DNA from: an uncultured Gammaproteobacteria bacterium
GTDB taxonomy: Bacteria; Pseudomonadota; Gammaproteobacteria; Pseudomonadales; Pseudohongiellaceae
DNA: 64,000 nucleotides
Direction of reading: 5' to 3'
Assembly (NCBI GenBank): GCA_903862645.1
Contig: CAIOZF010000098.1
Coordinates: forward strand, 1-64,000
A program made the position numbers and the translations under genes. This document shows, one piece after another, positions 36,893 to 45,946 of this stretch (position 1 is its first letter; each line of letters opens with the position of its first letter). The notes under the pieces are model-generated. The model ran no database searches and was not told the origin of the DNA. It saw only the letters and a program-made list of their open reading frames with translations.

Positions 36893-36920
36893 TTGGCACT
36901 ACCAGACTTCGTGCTAGAAT
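36893..36920 (+). promoter_or_regulatory. Promoter for cobB, predicted leaderless
   Basis: -35 TTGGCA and -10 TAGAAT with a 16-bp spacer. The -10 ends 8 nt before the cobB ATG, placing the transcription start at or next to the start codon. Confidence 0.5.
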
Positions 36921-36928
36921 CCGGCCCC

Positions 36929-37648
36929 ATGAGACGTCCAGTCAAATCCATTGTCGTTCTGACCGGTGCGGGAATTTCCGCAGAATCGGGTATCAGTACA
37001 TTCCGGGCCAGCGATGGACTCTGGGAAAATCACCGCATAGACGATGTCGCCACCCCCGAAGGTTTCGAACGCAACCCGCAGCTGGTTCACCATTTTTACA
37101 ACCAGCGCCGCCGCCAGTTGCTGCTGGAAGACATCCGCCCCAACGCGGCCCATACTGCTCTCGTCAGACTGGAGCGCGAATTTCCAGGCGAGGTGCTGAT
37201 CGTCACCCAGAATGTGGACAACCTCCATGAGCGCGCGGGCAGCCGCAAGCTGCTGCACATGCATGGCGAACTGCTGAAAATGCGCTGCGTGGAGACCAAT
37301 CAGATCTTCGACGTGCAGGAGGATATCGGTTTCGATACGTTGTGCCGCTGCTGCCAGACTCCGGGCAATCTGCGCCCCCACATCGTCTGGTTCGGCGAGA
37401 TTCCGCTGCACATGCCGCAGATCAGCCGCGCGCTGGAGAGCTGTGATCTGTTCGTTGCCATTGGCACCTCGGGCAATGTCTACCCGGCGTCGGGTTTCTA
37501 TCAAACGGCGAAGATTCATCGCGCGCACACCGTGGAACTAAATCTGGAGCAGACGCGCTCCAGCTTCGACGAACGTCTCTTTGGGCGTGCCTCCATTGTG
37601 GTCCCCGAGTATGTGGATCAACTGATCTGCTCCGCCGTAGCACCTTGA
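36929..37648 (+). CDS. cobB: NAD-dependent protein deacylase (sirtuin class III)
   Basis: 239 aa from ATG 36929. NAD-binding [21 protein letters not shown], catalytic His in [18 protein letters not shown], zinc-region Cys (MRCVETN, LCRCC), and [15 protein letters not shown] supplies the Tyr/Arg pair of desuccinylase-type sirtuins such as E. coli CobB. It removes acetyl and succinyl groups from lysines using NAD. No Shine-Dalgarno is visible; a good promoter lies just before the ATG. Confidence 0.94.
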   Translation: MRRPVKSIVVLTGAGISAESGISTFRASDGLWENHRIDDVATPEGFERNPQLVHHFYNQRRRQLLLEDIRPNAAHTALVRLEREFPGEVLIVTQNVDNLHERAGSRKLLHMHGELLKMRCVETNQIFDVQEDIGFDTLCRCCQTPGNLRPHIVWFGEIPLHMPQISRALESCDLFVAIGTSGNVYPASGFYQTAKIHRAHTVELNLEQTRSSFDERLFGRASIVVPEYVDQLICSAVAP

Positions 37649-37738
37649 TGTTTTACTTCCCTCTGAGAACTGCACACATACTCAAGGAGGCTGATAAGCA
37701 CTTCGCACACCCCGCTCGAACCACAGAGAAAAGCTACC

Positions 37739-38131
37739 TCAATCCAACAACACCGCCAGTTCTTTAGGGAAGTACGGACGGCCCTGCGGATTCAAAGCAG
37801 CGGTGATGATGCGCGCGTCCAATAGCGTCTGTCCTCTGTCGGCGTGCACGATACGCTGCACGAAGGTCAACCTTAGCCGCGACTCCAGCTCGGCATGCAC
37901 TGCAACGAGGAAGGCATCGCCGCTGCGCAGCGAGCGCCGATAGTCCAGTTCTGCACGCACCACCACGACGCTGATCTGCTGCTCCGTGAGTCGCGCAAAA
38001 TCCAGCCCCCGCGCCTTCAGAAATTCGTGACGCGCGTGCTCCAGATAGTTCTGGTACACCGCGTTGTTGACGACTCCCTGCATATCGCACTCGTAGTCGC
38101 GCACCGCCATTGCTATGGTAAATACACTCAT
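37739..38131 (-). CDS. Acyl-CoA thioesterase, 4-hydroxybenzoyl-CoA type
   Basis: 130 aa hot-dog fold. VRDYECDMQGVVNNAVYQNYLEHARHEFL is the YbgC/4HBT active-site motif with the conserved Asp and Tyr-His region. It hydrolyses acyl-CoA or aryl-CoA thioesters in the cytosol. Intact and in usual length. It is divergent from the amidase gene. Confidence 0.9.
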   Translation of the reverse strand: MSVFTIAMAVRDYECDMQGVVNNAVYQNYLEHARHEFLKARGLDFARLTEQQISVVVVRAELDYRRSLRSGDAFLVAVHAELESRLRLTFVQRIVHADRGQTLLDARIITAALNPQGRPYFPKELAVLLD

Positions 38132-38233
38132 CCCGAACCGACCCCCTCACCCTGTGACTGCGGATTCTCTGGCGACGATGATATCATCCCAGCAACACGT
38201 ATTTTATCTCCTCACTCTCTCAGGATTGCCACC

Positions 38234-39802
38234 ATGCGTCTGTTCCCACCTTTCACGCCCATGCTGCTATCCTTCCTGCTCACGGCGAGTGCCTGTCAGA
38301 GCGGCAACGAGAAGGAGACTGCATCCCTGCTGGATGAGGCCGACGTAGCCACTCTGCAGGCTGCGATGGGCGCCGGCGAGCTGACCGCCGTGGCGCTGGT
38401 GGCTCATTACCAGCAACGCATCGCGGCACTCGATCCACAGCTGCACGCCATTCTGGAGCTCAACCCCGACGCCCTCAGCATAGCCAGCGCACTCGATGCA
38501 GAACGGGCGGAGGGGAAGGTGCGATCAGCGCTGCACGGCATCCCCGTGCTGCTCAAAGACAATATCGATACTGCCGACGGCATGCACACTACCGCAGGCA
38601 GCCTCGCTCTGCTGGACGCTCCGGCACCGGCACGGGATGCGTTCCTGGTACAGCGTCTGCGCGAGGCCGGCGCGATCATATTGGGCAAGACCAACATGAG
38701 TGAGTGGGCCAACTTTCGTTCGTCCGGCGCCTCCAGCGGCTGGTCCGCACGAGGCGGTCAAACCCGCAATCCCTACAATCTACTTCGCAGCCCCTGCGGT
38801 TCGAGTTCAGGATCAGCGGTCGCGCTGGCCGCCAACCTGGCCGTGCTCGCGGTAGGCACCGAGACGGACGGCTCTATCGTCTGTCCCGCCGCTCACAACA
38901 GCATTGTGGGCATAAAACCCAGTCTGGGGCTGATCTCCCGTGCCGGCATCATCCCGATTGCTCACAGCCAGGACACGGCAGGACCGATGGCCCGTACGGT
39001 CCGCGACGCCGCGCTGCTGCTCAATGCGCTGGTGGCCACCGATCCTGAGGACTACATCACCACCAACGTTCAGACCCGCAACCCGGTGGACTACACCGTT
39101 TACCTGCTTGCAGATGGCCTGCGAGGGCAGCGCATTGGTGTACTGCGCCAGGATTTCGGCCAGAACCCGGCCCTGGACGCACTGATGGAGGAACAGCTGA
39201 CGATCTTGCGCAATGCCGGTGCCGAGCTCGTGGACCTGGGTATTCGGACTCGCGACTCTTTCACCGCAGCGGAGACTGAAGTTCTGCTTTTCGAGTTCAA
39301 GAACGACCTCAACAACTATCTGTATGAGCGCGGCGGCCCCCTGCAGGACCTCGCGGACGTGATTCAATTCAACGAGGAAAATGCCAGCATCGAACTGGCG
39401 GACTTTGGTCAGGAGCTATTCCTGCTGGCGCAGGAAAAAGGTGATTTGGGGGATGGTGAATATCTGTCGGCATTGGGCATGAGCAAGGCCTTGAGTCAGA
39501 CCAACATCAATTCCGCACTTCAGCAGATGGAACTGGACGCACTGGTCGCTCCGACCAACAGTATTGGCTGGCTGGTCGACCCAAGCGGAGACAAGACCGA
39601 AGGCTATATCTCCAACTCCAGCCTGGCGGCCGTTGCGGGCTACCCCAATATCACGGTGCCAGCGGGCTATATCGATGGCTTCCCGATAGGCATCAGTTTC
39701 TTCGCCGGCGAGTTTTCAGAACCCCGACTGCTGAGCATCGCCTATGCCTATGAGCAGCTGTCGCAGGCGCGCAAGCCGCCGCAGCTAATGGAGACCAACT
39801 AA
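38234..39802 (+). CDS. Amidase signature lipoprotein
   Basis: 522 aa from ATG 38234 (AGGA 8 nt upstream); the track frame is too long. A lipoprotein signal ends in SFLLTASAC, so it is likely tethered in the periplasm. Amidase signature triad region: Lys in LLKDNIDT, cis-Ser in GSSSGSAVA, and Ser in TDGSIVCPA. It hydrolyses a C-N amide; family members include fatty-acid amide hydrolase and GatA-like enzymes. Substrate unknown. It neighbours two related secreted proteins of unknown role. Confidence 0.85.
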   Translation: MRLFPPFTPMLLSFLLTASACQSGNEKETASLLDEADVATLQAAMGAGELTAVALVAHYQQRIAALDPQLHAILELNPDALSIASALDAERAEGKVRSALHGIPVLLKDNIDTADGMHTTAGSLALLDAPAPARDAFLVQRLREAGAIILGKTNMSEWANFRSSGASSGWSARGGQTRNPYNLLRSPCGSSSGSAVALAANLAVLAVGTETDGSIVCPAAHNSIVGIKPSLGLISRAGIIPIAHSQDTAGPMARTVRDAALLLNALVATDPEDYITTNVQTRNPVDYTVYLLADGLRGQRIGVLRQDFGQNPALDALMEEQLTILRNAGAELVDLGIRTRDSFTAAETEVLLFEFKNDLNNYLYERGGPLQDLADVIQFNEENASIELADFGQELFLLAQEKGDLGDGEYLSALGMSKALSQTNINSALQQMELDALVAPTNSIGWLVDPSGDKTEGYISNSSLAAVAGYPNITVPAGYIDGFPIGISFFAGEFSEPRLLSIAYAYEQLSQARKPPQLMETN

Positions 39803-39963
39803 GCAGTCTCGCACTGCAACAGCGCCTTCAGAGAGCGGATGAACTTGCCGGGATCGCCAAGGTTTTCAATCAACGAGGGCTCTGCTATCTCGAAGCAGAT
39901 ACAGTTGCCCGGCATCTTGTGACGGGTAGTGACACTACATACCCATCGGGCGGGATCTTTTAA
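39799..39963 (-). pseudogene. C-terminal gene fragment of unknown family
   Basis: Open frame reading DPARWVCSVTTRHKMPGNC, CFEIAEPSLIENLGDPG and IRSLKALLQ to TAG at 39799-39801, overlapping the amidase stop. Its 5' side runs into the palindrome at 39968-40009, with no start or Shine-Dalgarno. It looks like the tail of a larger gene truncated at that repeat. Family not recognised. Confidence 0.4.
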
Positions 39964-39967
39964 ATTT

Positions 39968-40009
39968 GGGGTCAGAGTAAAAATACAGCTGTATTTTTAC
40001 TCTGACCCC
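39968..40009. repeat. Perfect 42-bp palindrome
   Basis: 21-bp arms with no loop; each arm begins GGGGTCAGAGTAAAAATA. The same GGGGTCAGAGTAAAA wording is familiar next to REP-associated or IS200-like transposase genes (from memory). A partial direct copy, CTGACCCC, follows. Likely a mobile-repeat scar, also able to end transcription both ways. Confidence 0.8.
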
Positions 40010-40025
40010 GAATGACTGACCCCGG

Positions 40026-40832
40026 TCATTCCACGCCGGGCTTGCGGTACTGCCCGAAGAGAAGCTCTTCGACGTATTCAACGCACTTGAACTCTATCAA
40101 CTCCATGTTCGGATCAAGGCGACGATACAGCGGCAGGCTGATTGTCCAGGGCTCACTATAGACCTCCGGATCAGTGATGGTGGCTTCGTAACGGATCACG
40201 TTCTCGCTCTCCAGCGTGTACCGCTCCTCTACACGCATCTGGTAACTGTGCCAGTTACCCGAGCTGTCCAGCCAGGTGTCCGGCATCTGCCCTGTTACGG
40301 TGATCACCAGCGTGTCACCTTCCCAGTGACCGATGTTGTGTCCCATCCAGCTGTCGACCTGCGACTCCAGATCAGGCTGATCCATGTAGACGATGCGATC
40401 GGCACCTGCAAATTCGTATGTGATCAGTGTTGTATCCGGCGCCTGTATAATCTGGAAGGGATAAGGCAAATAGGTGGCACGTGGCACGCCAGGCAGATAA
40501 CACTTTACGACGGGATCTTTCACCAGCCAGTCAGCCTGATTCTGTTGCTTGACGACCAATGCTTCCGGCTTGTAGGGAATGTTACCGCCAACCACAACTC
40601 CCATGCCTCCCGGAATGGCGCCCAAAGCCCCCATTTCCACGACCGGACCCGGTCGCGATGCGTGGGTCTCCAGATCCCAGTGGGCAGTGCCCAGGGTCTG
40701 CCAGATTCCATTGAAATCGGGTTTGCCGTCGGGGGTGCGGGGAATACTGTTGCTCTGCGCAAAAACCGAACCGCTCGCCAGTACTGACAGCGCCGCAGCG
40801 GTCATCATCAAATTTTTGATTGTTGTTTTCAT
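40026..40832 (-). CDS. Secreted protein, unknown, related to its neighbour
   Basis: 268 aa. Signal peptide MKTTIKNLMMTAAALSVLASGSVFA. The mature start IPRTPDGKPDFNGIWQ and the mid-protein GHWEGDTLVITVT and YEATITDPEVYSEPW are shared in pattern with the upstream gene. It belongs to an uncharacterised exported family abundant in Acidobacteria and marine gammaproteobacteria. No catalytic motif recognised. 24 nt from the next gene, so same operon. Confidence 0.7.
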   Translation of the reverse strand: MKTTIKNLMMTAAALSVLASGSVFAQSNSIPRTPDGKPDFNGIWQTLGTAHWDLETHASRPGPVVEMGALGAIPGGMGVVVGGNIPYKPEALVVKQQNQADWLVKDPVVKCYLPGVPRATYLPYPFQIIQAPDTTLITYEFAGADRIVYMDQPDLESQVDSWMGHNIGHWEGDTLVITVTGQMPDTWLDSSGNWHSYQMRVEERYTLESENVIRYEATITDPEVYSEPWTISLPLYRRLDPNMELIEFKCVEYVEELLFGQYRKPGVE

Positions 40833-40856
40833 GAACTACCCTTTTCCTGTTTTTGC

Positions 40857-41867
40857 TCAGTTACCACTGGAATCCACGTAGGTGCCTTCTTCCACACGCT
40901 GACCGCGCAGGATATTGACCATCCCGTAGTTGCCTTCGTGGCAGGCGTACTCATATATCGCTTCTTCCACCTTAAGCATCGGCACCAGAACCGTCACCGG
41001 CGCAACGAAGGCCTGCGGATCGTTGACCGTAAACTCATACTCCACCTTATCATCGGCGACGCGGGTGAAACGCTCGATCAGATGCATGTTCTTGGCGACA
41101 CCGGTACCCCTGAAGCTCTGGGTCTTGTCTGTGAAATTGGTGGTTTCCACAACCAGCGTGTCGCCGTCCCAGTAGCCGCGAGAATCACCGGTCCACTGCT
41201 CGATATCGCCGGGCAGATGCGGACGACCATCGATGGGGACGATACGCGCCTCGTGGATCATCTCATTGAGGAGCACGAAGTGGTCTTTGTTCTGGAAAAG
41301 TTGCACGTTGTTGTTGTACATGCTCGGCATAAATGGGGGAACGGAATTGAATCCCATGAGACAACGCTCGGAAAGTCCTCGATCTTCCGGACCATCCTTG
41401 CCGATGCCGCCCACGGTAAAGCGCACGGGGCGCTCGCCCTCAATGTCCGGCCCAAGACCTCCGAACGCCACTGGAGCTCCCGGGACGCGGGCAGGCATTC
41501 TGCCATTGGGCGGATCGATGATCAGCGAGGTGCGGCGATTCTCTTCAACTGGAAGCCCCTCAATCCAGAACTGGTTATACCCGCCCACACCACCCTGGGA
41601 GGAGTTGCCGTCGGAGGAGGCAATCTCTGCCTGCGCCTCTTCACGAATCCGGGCGACATCATCATCAGTAAGATATTCCTGTTCGGCATACCGCGCCGGA
41701 CGTTCCAGTGGAGTGTTGGAGCTGAAGTTCCACACTCCGCGCAGATCGGGTTGCCCCCACTCATTGCGCGGAGCTGTGTAATTGCTGTCGGCAGCAAAGG
41801 CTGCAGCGCTCAACGACGCGGCAACGCTCATGGATATCGCGATTGATATAAGGCATCGACTGGTCAC
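40857..41867 (-). CDS. Secreted protein, unknown, same family
   Basis: 336 aa from GTG 41867 (AAGGAG 6 nt upstream). Signal peptide SIAISMSVAASLSAAAFA, then WGQPDLRGVWNFSS, DPPNGRMPARVPG, GDTLVVETTNFTDK and YEYACHEGNYGM. These are family hallmarks, but with no assigned function. The two-gene pair may have arisen by duplication and diverged. It lies beside an amidase lipoprotein; co-function is only conjecture. Confidence 0.7.
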   Translation of the reverse strand: MTSRCLISIAISMSVAASLSAAAFAADSNYTAPRNEWGQPDLRGVWNFSSNTPLERPARYAEQEYLTDDDVARIREEAQAEIASSDGNSSQGGVGGYNQFWIEGLPVEENRRTSLIIDPPNGRMPARVPGAPVAFGGLGPDIEGERPVRFTVGGIGKDGPEDRGLSERCLMGFNSVPPFMPSMYNNNVQLFQNKDHFVLLNEMIHEARIVPIDGRPHLPGDIEQWTGDSRGYWDGDTLVVETTNFTDKTQSFRGTGVAKNMHLIERFTRVADDKVEYEFTVNDPQAFVAPVTVLVPMLKVEEAIYEYACHEGNYGMVNILRGQRVEEGTYVDSSGN

Positions 41868-42022
41868 TTCATTCTCCTTTGGAGCTATTGATGGGTTCTA
41901 TAGGCAGTATTTTCATGATGAATGCCTGGTGAAATCATCCATCTATTTCACGAAGGTGGCCGGAGAGTAATCCAGCCTTTTTCTTTATTCAATGCTTATC
42001 CGGGGAATTGCGACAGGGCGGT

Positions 42023-42514
42023 CTATTGCTCGGAGATTAGTAATCCGAACTGATCAATCTCGATCAACACATTGCGCATGCCAGTGATATCGACCGAGGC
42101 TGAAGTGGAACTCTGATGTTCGGAGAAGACCAGAACCTTGAAGGCACTCGTGTGCCGTTCTGGCAACTTCAGGGTTGCACCACCAAAACCTTGTGGAACC
42201 GGCAGATTGACGATATCGATGACGTCCGCCCGCGTCGCACGGTAGTCGCGCTTCTTCGAGTACCAGTCAAACTGGGTGAGAGGTTCATCCTGCACAATGC
42301 TGGTGTCATAGAAGAACACCACGTCAACGCCACTGATCAGAACCGAATTGAGGTCAAGCCGGGACGAAACTTGGATGCTGGTCAGCGATGTCTCCGCCAA
42401 AGCGCTGTTCACCAATGCGAGAGCCAGAAAGCAGGTTGCCAACAGCCTCGGCAAAGCACCTGAAAGGACTTTCGGGGAAAATTGCTGCGCAGCGAGATTT
42501 AGTGGCCGATTCAT
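42023..42514 (-). CDS. Secreted protein, unknown
   Basis: 163 aa from ATG 42514 (AGGAG 6 nt upstream); the track start is longer. A signal (LLATCFLALALVNSALA) precedes a beta-rich domain with SLTSIQVSSRLDLNSVLISGVDVVFFYD and a C-terminal IEIDQFGLLISEQ. No family recognised. A tRNA terminator overlaps the interval upstream. Confidence 0.6.
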   Translation of the reverse strand: MNRPLNLAAQQFSPKVLSGALPRLLATCFLALALVNSALAETSLTSIQVSSRLDLNSVLISGVDVVFFYDTSIVQDEPLTQFDWYSKKRDYRATRADVIDIVNLPVPQGFGGATLKLPERHTSAFKVLVFSEHQSSTSASVDITGMRNVLIEIDQFGLLISEQ

Positions 42515-42566
42515 GACGTCTCCTTCAGGGTGAATACAATTGTCACCCGCCGGGAAAATTGCGGCA

Positions 42567-42600
42567 ATAAAAAAGGCCTGCATCTCTGCAAGCCTTTAAA
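42567..42600 (-). terminator. Rho-independent terminator of tRNA-Thr
   Basis: On the minus strand, AAAGGC with TGCA and GCCTTT arms is followed by a run of Ts, starting a few bases after the tRNA CCA end. Confidence 0.72.
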
Positions 42601-42604
42601 GTAG

Positions 42605-42680
<76 letters not shown>

Positions 42681-42715
42681 ATTGAAACATGACGTCTTGG
42701 ACGTACAGGGCGCGC

Positions 42716-42744
42716 ATACTACCAATCCTTCCACGGCCGAGCAA
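42716..42744 (-). promoter_or_regulatory. Promoter of tRNA-Thr
   Basis: Minus strand: -35 TTGCTC, 17-bp spacer, -10 TAGTAT, then a GC-rich discriminator (GCGCGCC), typical of stringently controlled stable-RNA promoters. Confidence 0.65.
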
Positions 42745-42842
42745 CGACTTTTTGGCCGCCCCTTTCATTGAACGCTCGCAGATAATGCGCTAGCTTAGCC
42801 TCTTGGCAATATCCTCTCCTCCACTATCCAGGCAGCACAGTG

Positions 42843-44480
42843 ATGACCACCCCCAGCCGTACTCATTCCTGGCAGAAACTCACTGCACACCGTCAGCAAC
42901 TATTCTCCAGCGGAACCACGATTGCCGATCTGTTTACCGGCGATGCCGCACGCTTCCGACGCTTCAGCGTCAACACTGGCGAAATTCTGCTGGATTATTC
43001 AAAGAACCTGATCACCGATGAGACAACCCGGCTGTTGCTGGCGCTGGCCGACGAGGCTGGCCTGCAAGATGCCATCACTGCCATGTTCCGGGCCGATGTC
43101 ATCAACACGACAGAGCAGCGGCCCGCGCTGCATGTGGCGCTGCGCACACTGTTGCCCGAAGCCAGGCTGAATGTAGGCGAGGAGGTGCAGGCCACGCTCG
43201 ACAAGATGGAGGGCTTTGTCGAAGAGGTGCAGAAAGGGCGCTGGAAAGGTTACACAGGCAAACCTATCAGCACGGTGATCAATATCGGCATCGGTGGTTC
43301 GGATCTCGGGCCGGCCATGGTGACAGCAGCGCTGGTCAACTGGCACGTACCACAACTGCACTGCCATTTCGTTTCCAATGTGGACCCAGTGCACATGCGT
43401 GAAACACTGGCGACCGCAGACCCGCAGACCACTCTTTTCATCATCGCATCGAAGTCATTCAACACCTTGGAAACTCACCAGAACGCGGCCTTGGCGCGAC
43501 GCTGGTATCTGGACAATGGCGGCGATGTCGCGCTGATTGCCCGCCACTTTGTGGCTGTCACCGCCAATGTTCGCAAGGCGCAGGCGTTCGGCATTGACGC
43601 CGCCAACATTTTCCCGATGTGGGACTGGGTCGGCGGACGTTACTCACTGTGGTCGGCAATAGGGCTGCCCATCGCACTGGCGGTGGGGATGCCAAAATTC
43701 CGCGAATTGCTGCACGGCGCACGGCTGGTGGACGAGCATTTCCGCGACACTCCCTTCGAGCGCAACATCCCTGTCATCATGGGACTGCTCGCCGTATGGC
43801 ACAGCGGTTTCTGCGGCGCATCAAGCCAGGCAATTCTGCCCTACAGCCAATCCCTGAATCTGTTCCCGGCATTCCTGCAACAGCTGGAGATGGAGAGTCT
43901 TGGCAAGTCTGTGGAAATCGACGGCAGCCCTGTGCGCACCGCCACCGGTCCGATTGTCTGGGGCAGTGCGGGCACCAACGGCCAGCACTCATTCCACCAG
44001 CTGCTGCACCAGGGCACACATCTGATACCAGCCGACTTCATCGGCATTGTCAGATCGGTGTATGGCCAGGACCATGACCAGCACACCCATCTGCTCGCCA
44101 ACTGTTTCAGCCAGAGCCAGGCTCTGATGCAGGGCAAGAGCGAGGAGGAAGCCTGTCGTGAACTGCTCGCCCAGGGGCGTGATGAGACTTTTGCCAGAGC
44201 GCTGGCGAAACATAAGGTCATCCCTGGCAACAAGCCCAGCAATACGCTGCTGTTGCGGGAGCTTTCGGCACAGAACCTTGGCAGCCTGATTGCCATCTAC
44301 GAACACAAGGTCTATGTCGAGAGTGTCATCTGGAACATCAATGCCTTCGATCAGTGGGGTGTGGAGCTGGGCAAGCAACTGGGAGAGAAGCTCTACGAGG
44401 CACTGACAGCGACGACCGCGAGCGAGCGTTTCGACGCCTCGACCAATGGCCTGATCAACCACTGTCGCAAGCGCGACTGA
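42843..44480 (+). CDS. pgi: Glucose-6-phosphate isomerase
   Basis: 545 aa from ATG 42843 (the track counts the GTG just before). Signature blocks: NIGIGGSDLGPAMV, SKSFNTLET, ANIFPMWDWVGGRYSLWSAIGLP and GQHSFHQLLHQGTHLIP. It interconverts glucose-6-P and fructose-6-P. Together with pmm, manC, galU and PPi-PFK it sets up hexose-phosphate flow to glycolysis and surface sugars. Confidence 0.97.
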   Translation: MTTPSRTHSWQKLTAHRQQLFSSGTTIADLFTGDAARFRRFSVNTGEILLDYSKNLITDETTRLLLALADEAGLQDAITAMFRADVINTTEQRPALHVALRTLLPEARLNVGEEVQATLDKMEGFVEEVQKGRWKGYTGKPISTVINIGIGGSDLGPAMVTAALVNWHVPQLHCHFVSNVDPVHMRETLATADPQTTLFIIASKSFNTLETHQNAALARRWYLDNGGDVALIARHFVAVTANVRKAQAFGIDAANIFPMWDWVGGRYSLWSAIGLPIALAVGMPKFRELLHGARLVDEHFRDTPFERNIPVIMGLLAVWHSGFCGASSQAILPYSQSLNLFPAFLQQLEMESLGKSVEIDGSPVRTATGPIVWGSAGTNGQHSFHQLLHQGTHLIPADFIGIVRSVYGQDHDQHTHLLANCFSQSQALMQGKSEEEACRELLAQGRDETFARALAKHKVIPGNKPSNTLLLRELSAQNLGSLIAIYEHKVYVESVIWNINAFDQWGVELGKQLGEKLYEALTATTASERFDASTNGLINHCRKRD

Positions 44481-44527
44481 CAGGTTTTACAGAACAGGAT
44501 GTGAATGGATCACAGATCAGGAACCCA

Positions 44528-45946
44528 ATGACCGGCAAGACCACACACAAGATCATCGTCGGTAGCGAGGAGTGGTGCTCACTGCCGCTGTTGAGTATCC
44601 CTGCCATCAAGGTGCGGGTGGACTCTGGCGCCAAGACCTCGGCACTGCACGCCTTCAATATCAAGGGCTTCAAGCGCGCTGACAGCGACTGGGTCAGCTT
44701 CGAGGTGCATCCGTTGCAGGGCAATCGCAGCACCATCGTGCCTTGTGAGGCGGAAGTCCTGGACAAGCGCACGGTGAAAAGCTCCAGCGGCCTGACCGAA
44801 AAGCGCTACGTCATTCGCACCTCACTCCTGCTGGGCGAGCAGACCTGGGAAATTGAAGTAACGCTGACCAATCGCGACTCGATGGGGTATCGCATGTTGC
44901 TGGGCCGCGAAGCGATGGTGGGGCGCATCCTGGTAGACCCGGCTGCGGGCTTCATGGGTGGCGAGATTGAAGAGGAAAATCTGGAACAGCAGTACTTCGC
45001 CCACAACCGCAAAAGCCTTGGGCTCAGCATCGGTCTGCTAGCCAGCAATCCGGAGTTGCCGAGCAATGTACGCCTGATGGAAGCTGGTGAAGAACGCGGC
45101 CATCGCATGCATTTTTATGACATCCGGCAGTGCTACATGAAGCTCGACGCCGAGACTCCAGAGGTGCATTACCGAGGCGGCAGAATTCTCAACAAGCTTG
45201 ATGCAGTGATTCCGCGAATCCGACCCGACCTGACCTTTTACGGTTGTGCGCTGGTGCGGCAGTTTGAAAGCATCGGCATCTACTCGCTGAATTCCGCCGA
45301 GGCCATCGGTAATTCACGCGACAAGCTGTTCTCTCTGCAAATGCTGCTGCGCAGTGGCCTGAGTATTCCGACCTCGGGGTTTGCCGACAGCCCCATCGAA
45401 ACGGGCGAGTTGATCGACATGGTCAATGGCGCTCCACTGGTAGTCAAACTACTTGAAGGACCGCAGGGAAGGGGCGTGGTGCTGGCAGAAACCCGCAAGG
45501 CCGGTGAAAGCCTGATCAATGCCTTCAAGTCGTTACAGGCCAATCTGTTGGTGCAAGAATTCATCAAGGAAGCAGACGGCAAGGATCTGCGCCTGTTCGT
45601 GGTAGACGGCAAGGTCGTGGCCGCCATGCAACGTCACGCTCTCACCGGGGATTTCCGCCCGAGCCTGCACCGCAGCGTTTCCGCCACGAAAGTGAAGATC
45701 AGTGTCGAAGAGAAGCGGCTGGCCATCAAGGCCGCCAAAGTTCTGGGGCTCAAGGTCGCTGGAGTCGACATCATCCGCTCACGCAAAGGCCCTTTGCTGC
45801 TCGAAGTCAGTTCCTCTCCGGGCATTGGCAGCATTGAGGAGGTGACGGGAAAAGACGTGGCCGGCAATATGATCATTGCCATTGAGCGACAGCTTGGCTG
45901 GCAACGTAAAGTCGCAGCGCCGCGGGAATTGAGTACGGGCTCATGA
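44528..45946 (+). CDS. RimB-RimK fusion: retropepsin-like domain plus ATP-grasp glutamate ligase
   Basis: 472 aa from ATG 44528 (AGGA 5 nt upstream). Residues about 1-150 are a RimB/ATP-dependent zinc protease-like retropepsin domain with D-S-G (VDSGAKTSAL, Asp32) and the flap-like LLLGREAMVGRILVD. Residues about 180-465 are a RimK-like ATP-grasp ligase (VIPRIRPDLTFYG, KLLEGPQGRGVVLAET, FIKEADGKDLRLFVVDG, LEVSSSPGIGSIE). RimK adds glutamates to ribosomal protein S6; RimB is normally a separate gene. The fusion ties both in one chain. Confidence 0.9.
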   Translation: MTGKTTHKIIVGSEEWCSLPLLSIPAIKVRVDSGAKTSALHAFNIKGFKRADSDWVSFEVHPLQGNRSTIVPCEAEVLDKRTVKSSSGLTEKRYVIRTSLLLGEQTWEIEVTLTNRDSMGYRMLLGREAMVGRILVDPAAGFMGGEIEEENLEQQYFAHNRKSLGLSIGLLASNPELPSNVRLMEAGEERGHRMHFYDIRQCYMKLDAETPEVHYRGGRILNKLDAVIPRIRPDLTFYGCALVRQFESIGIYSLNSAEAIGNSRDKLFSLQMLLRSGLSIPTSGFADSPIETGELIDMVNGAPLVVKLLEGPQGRGVVLAETRKAGESLINAFKSLQANLLVQEFIKEADGKDLRLFVVDGKVVAAMQRHALTGDFRPSLHRSVSATKVKISVEEKRLAIKAAKVLGLKVAGVDIIRSRKGPLLLEVSSSPGIGSIEEVTGKDVAGNMIIAIERQLGWQRKVAAPRELSTGS

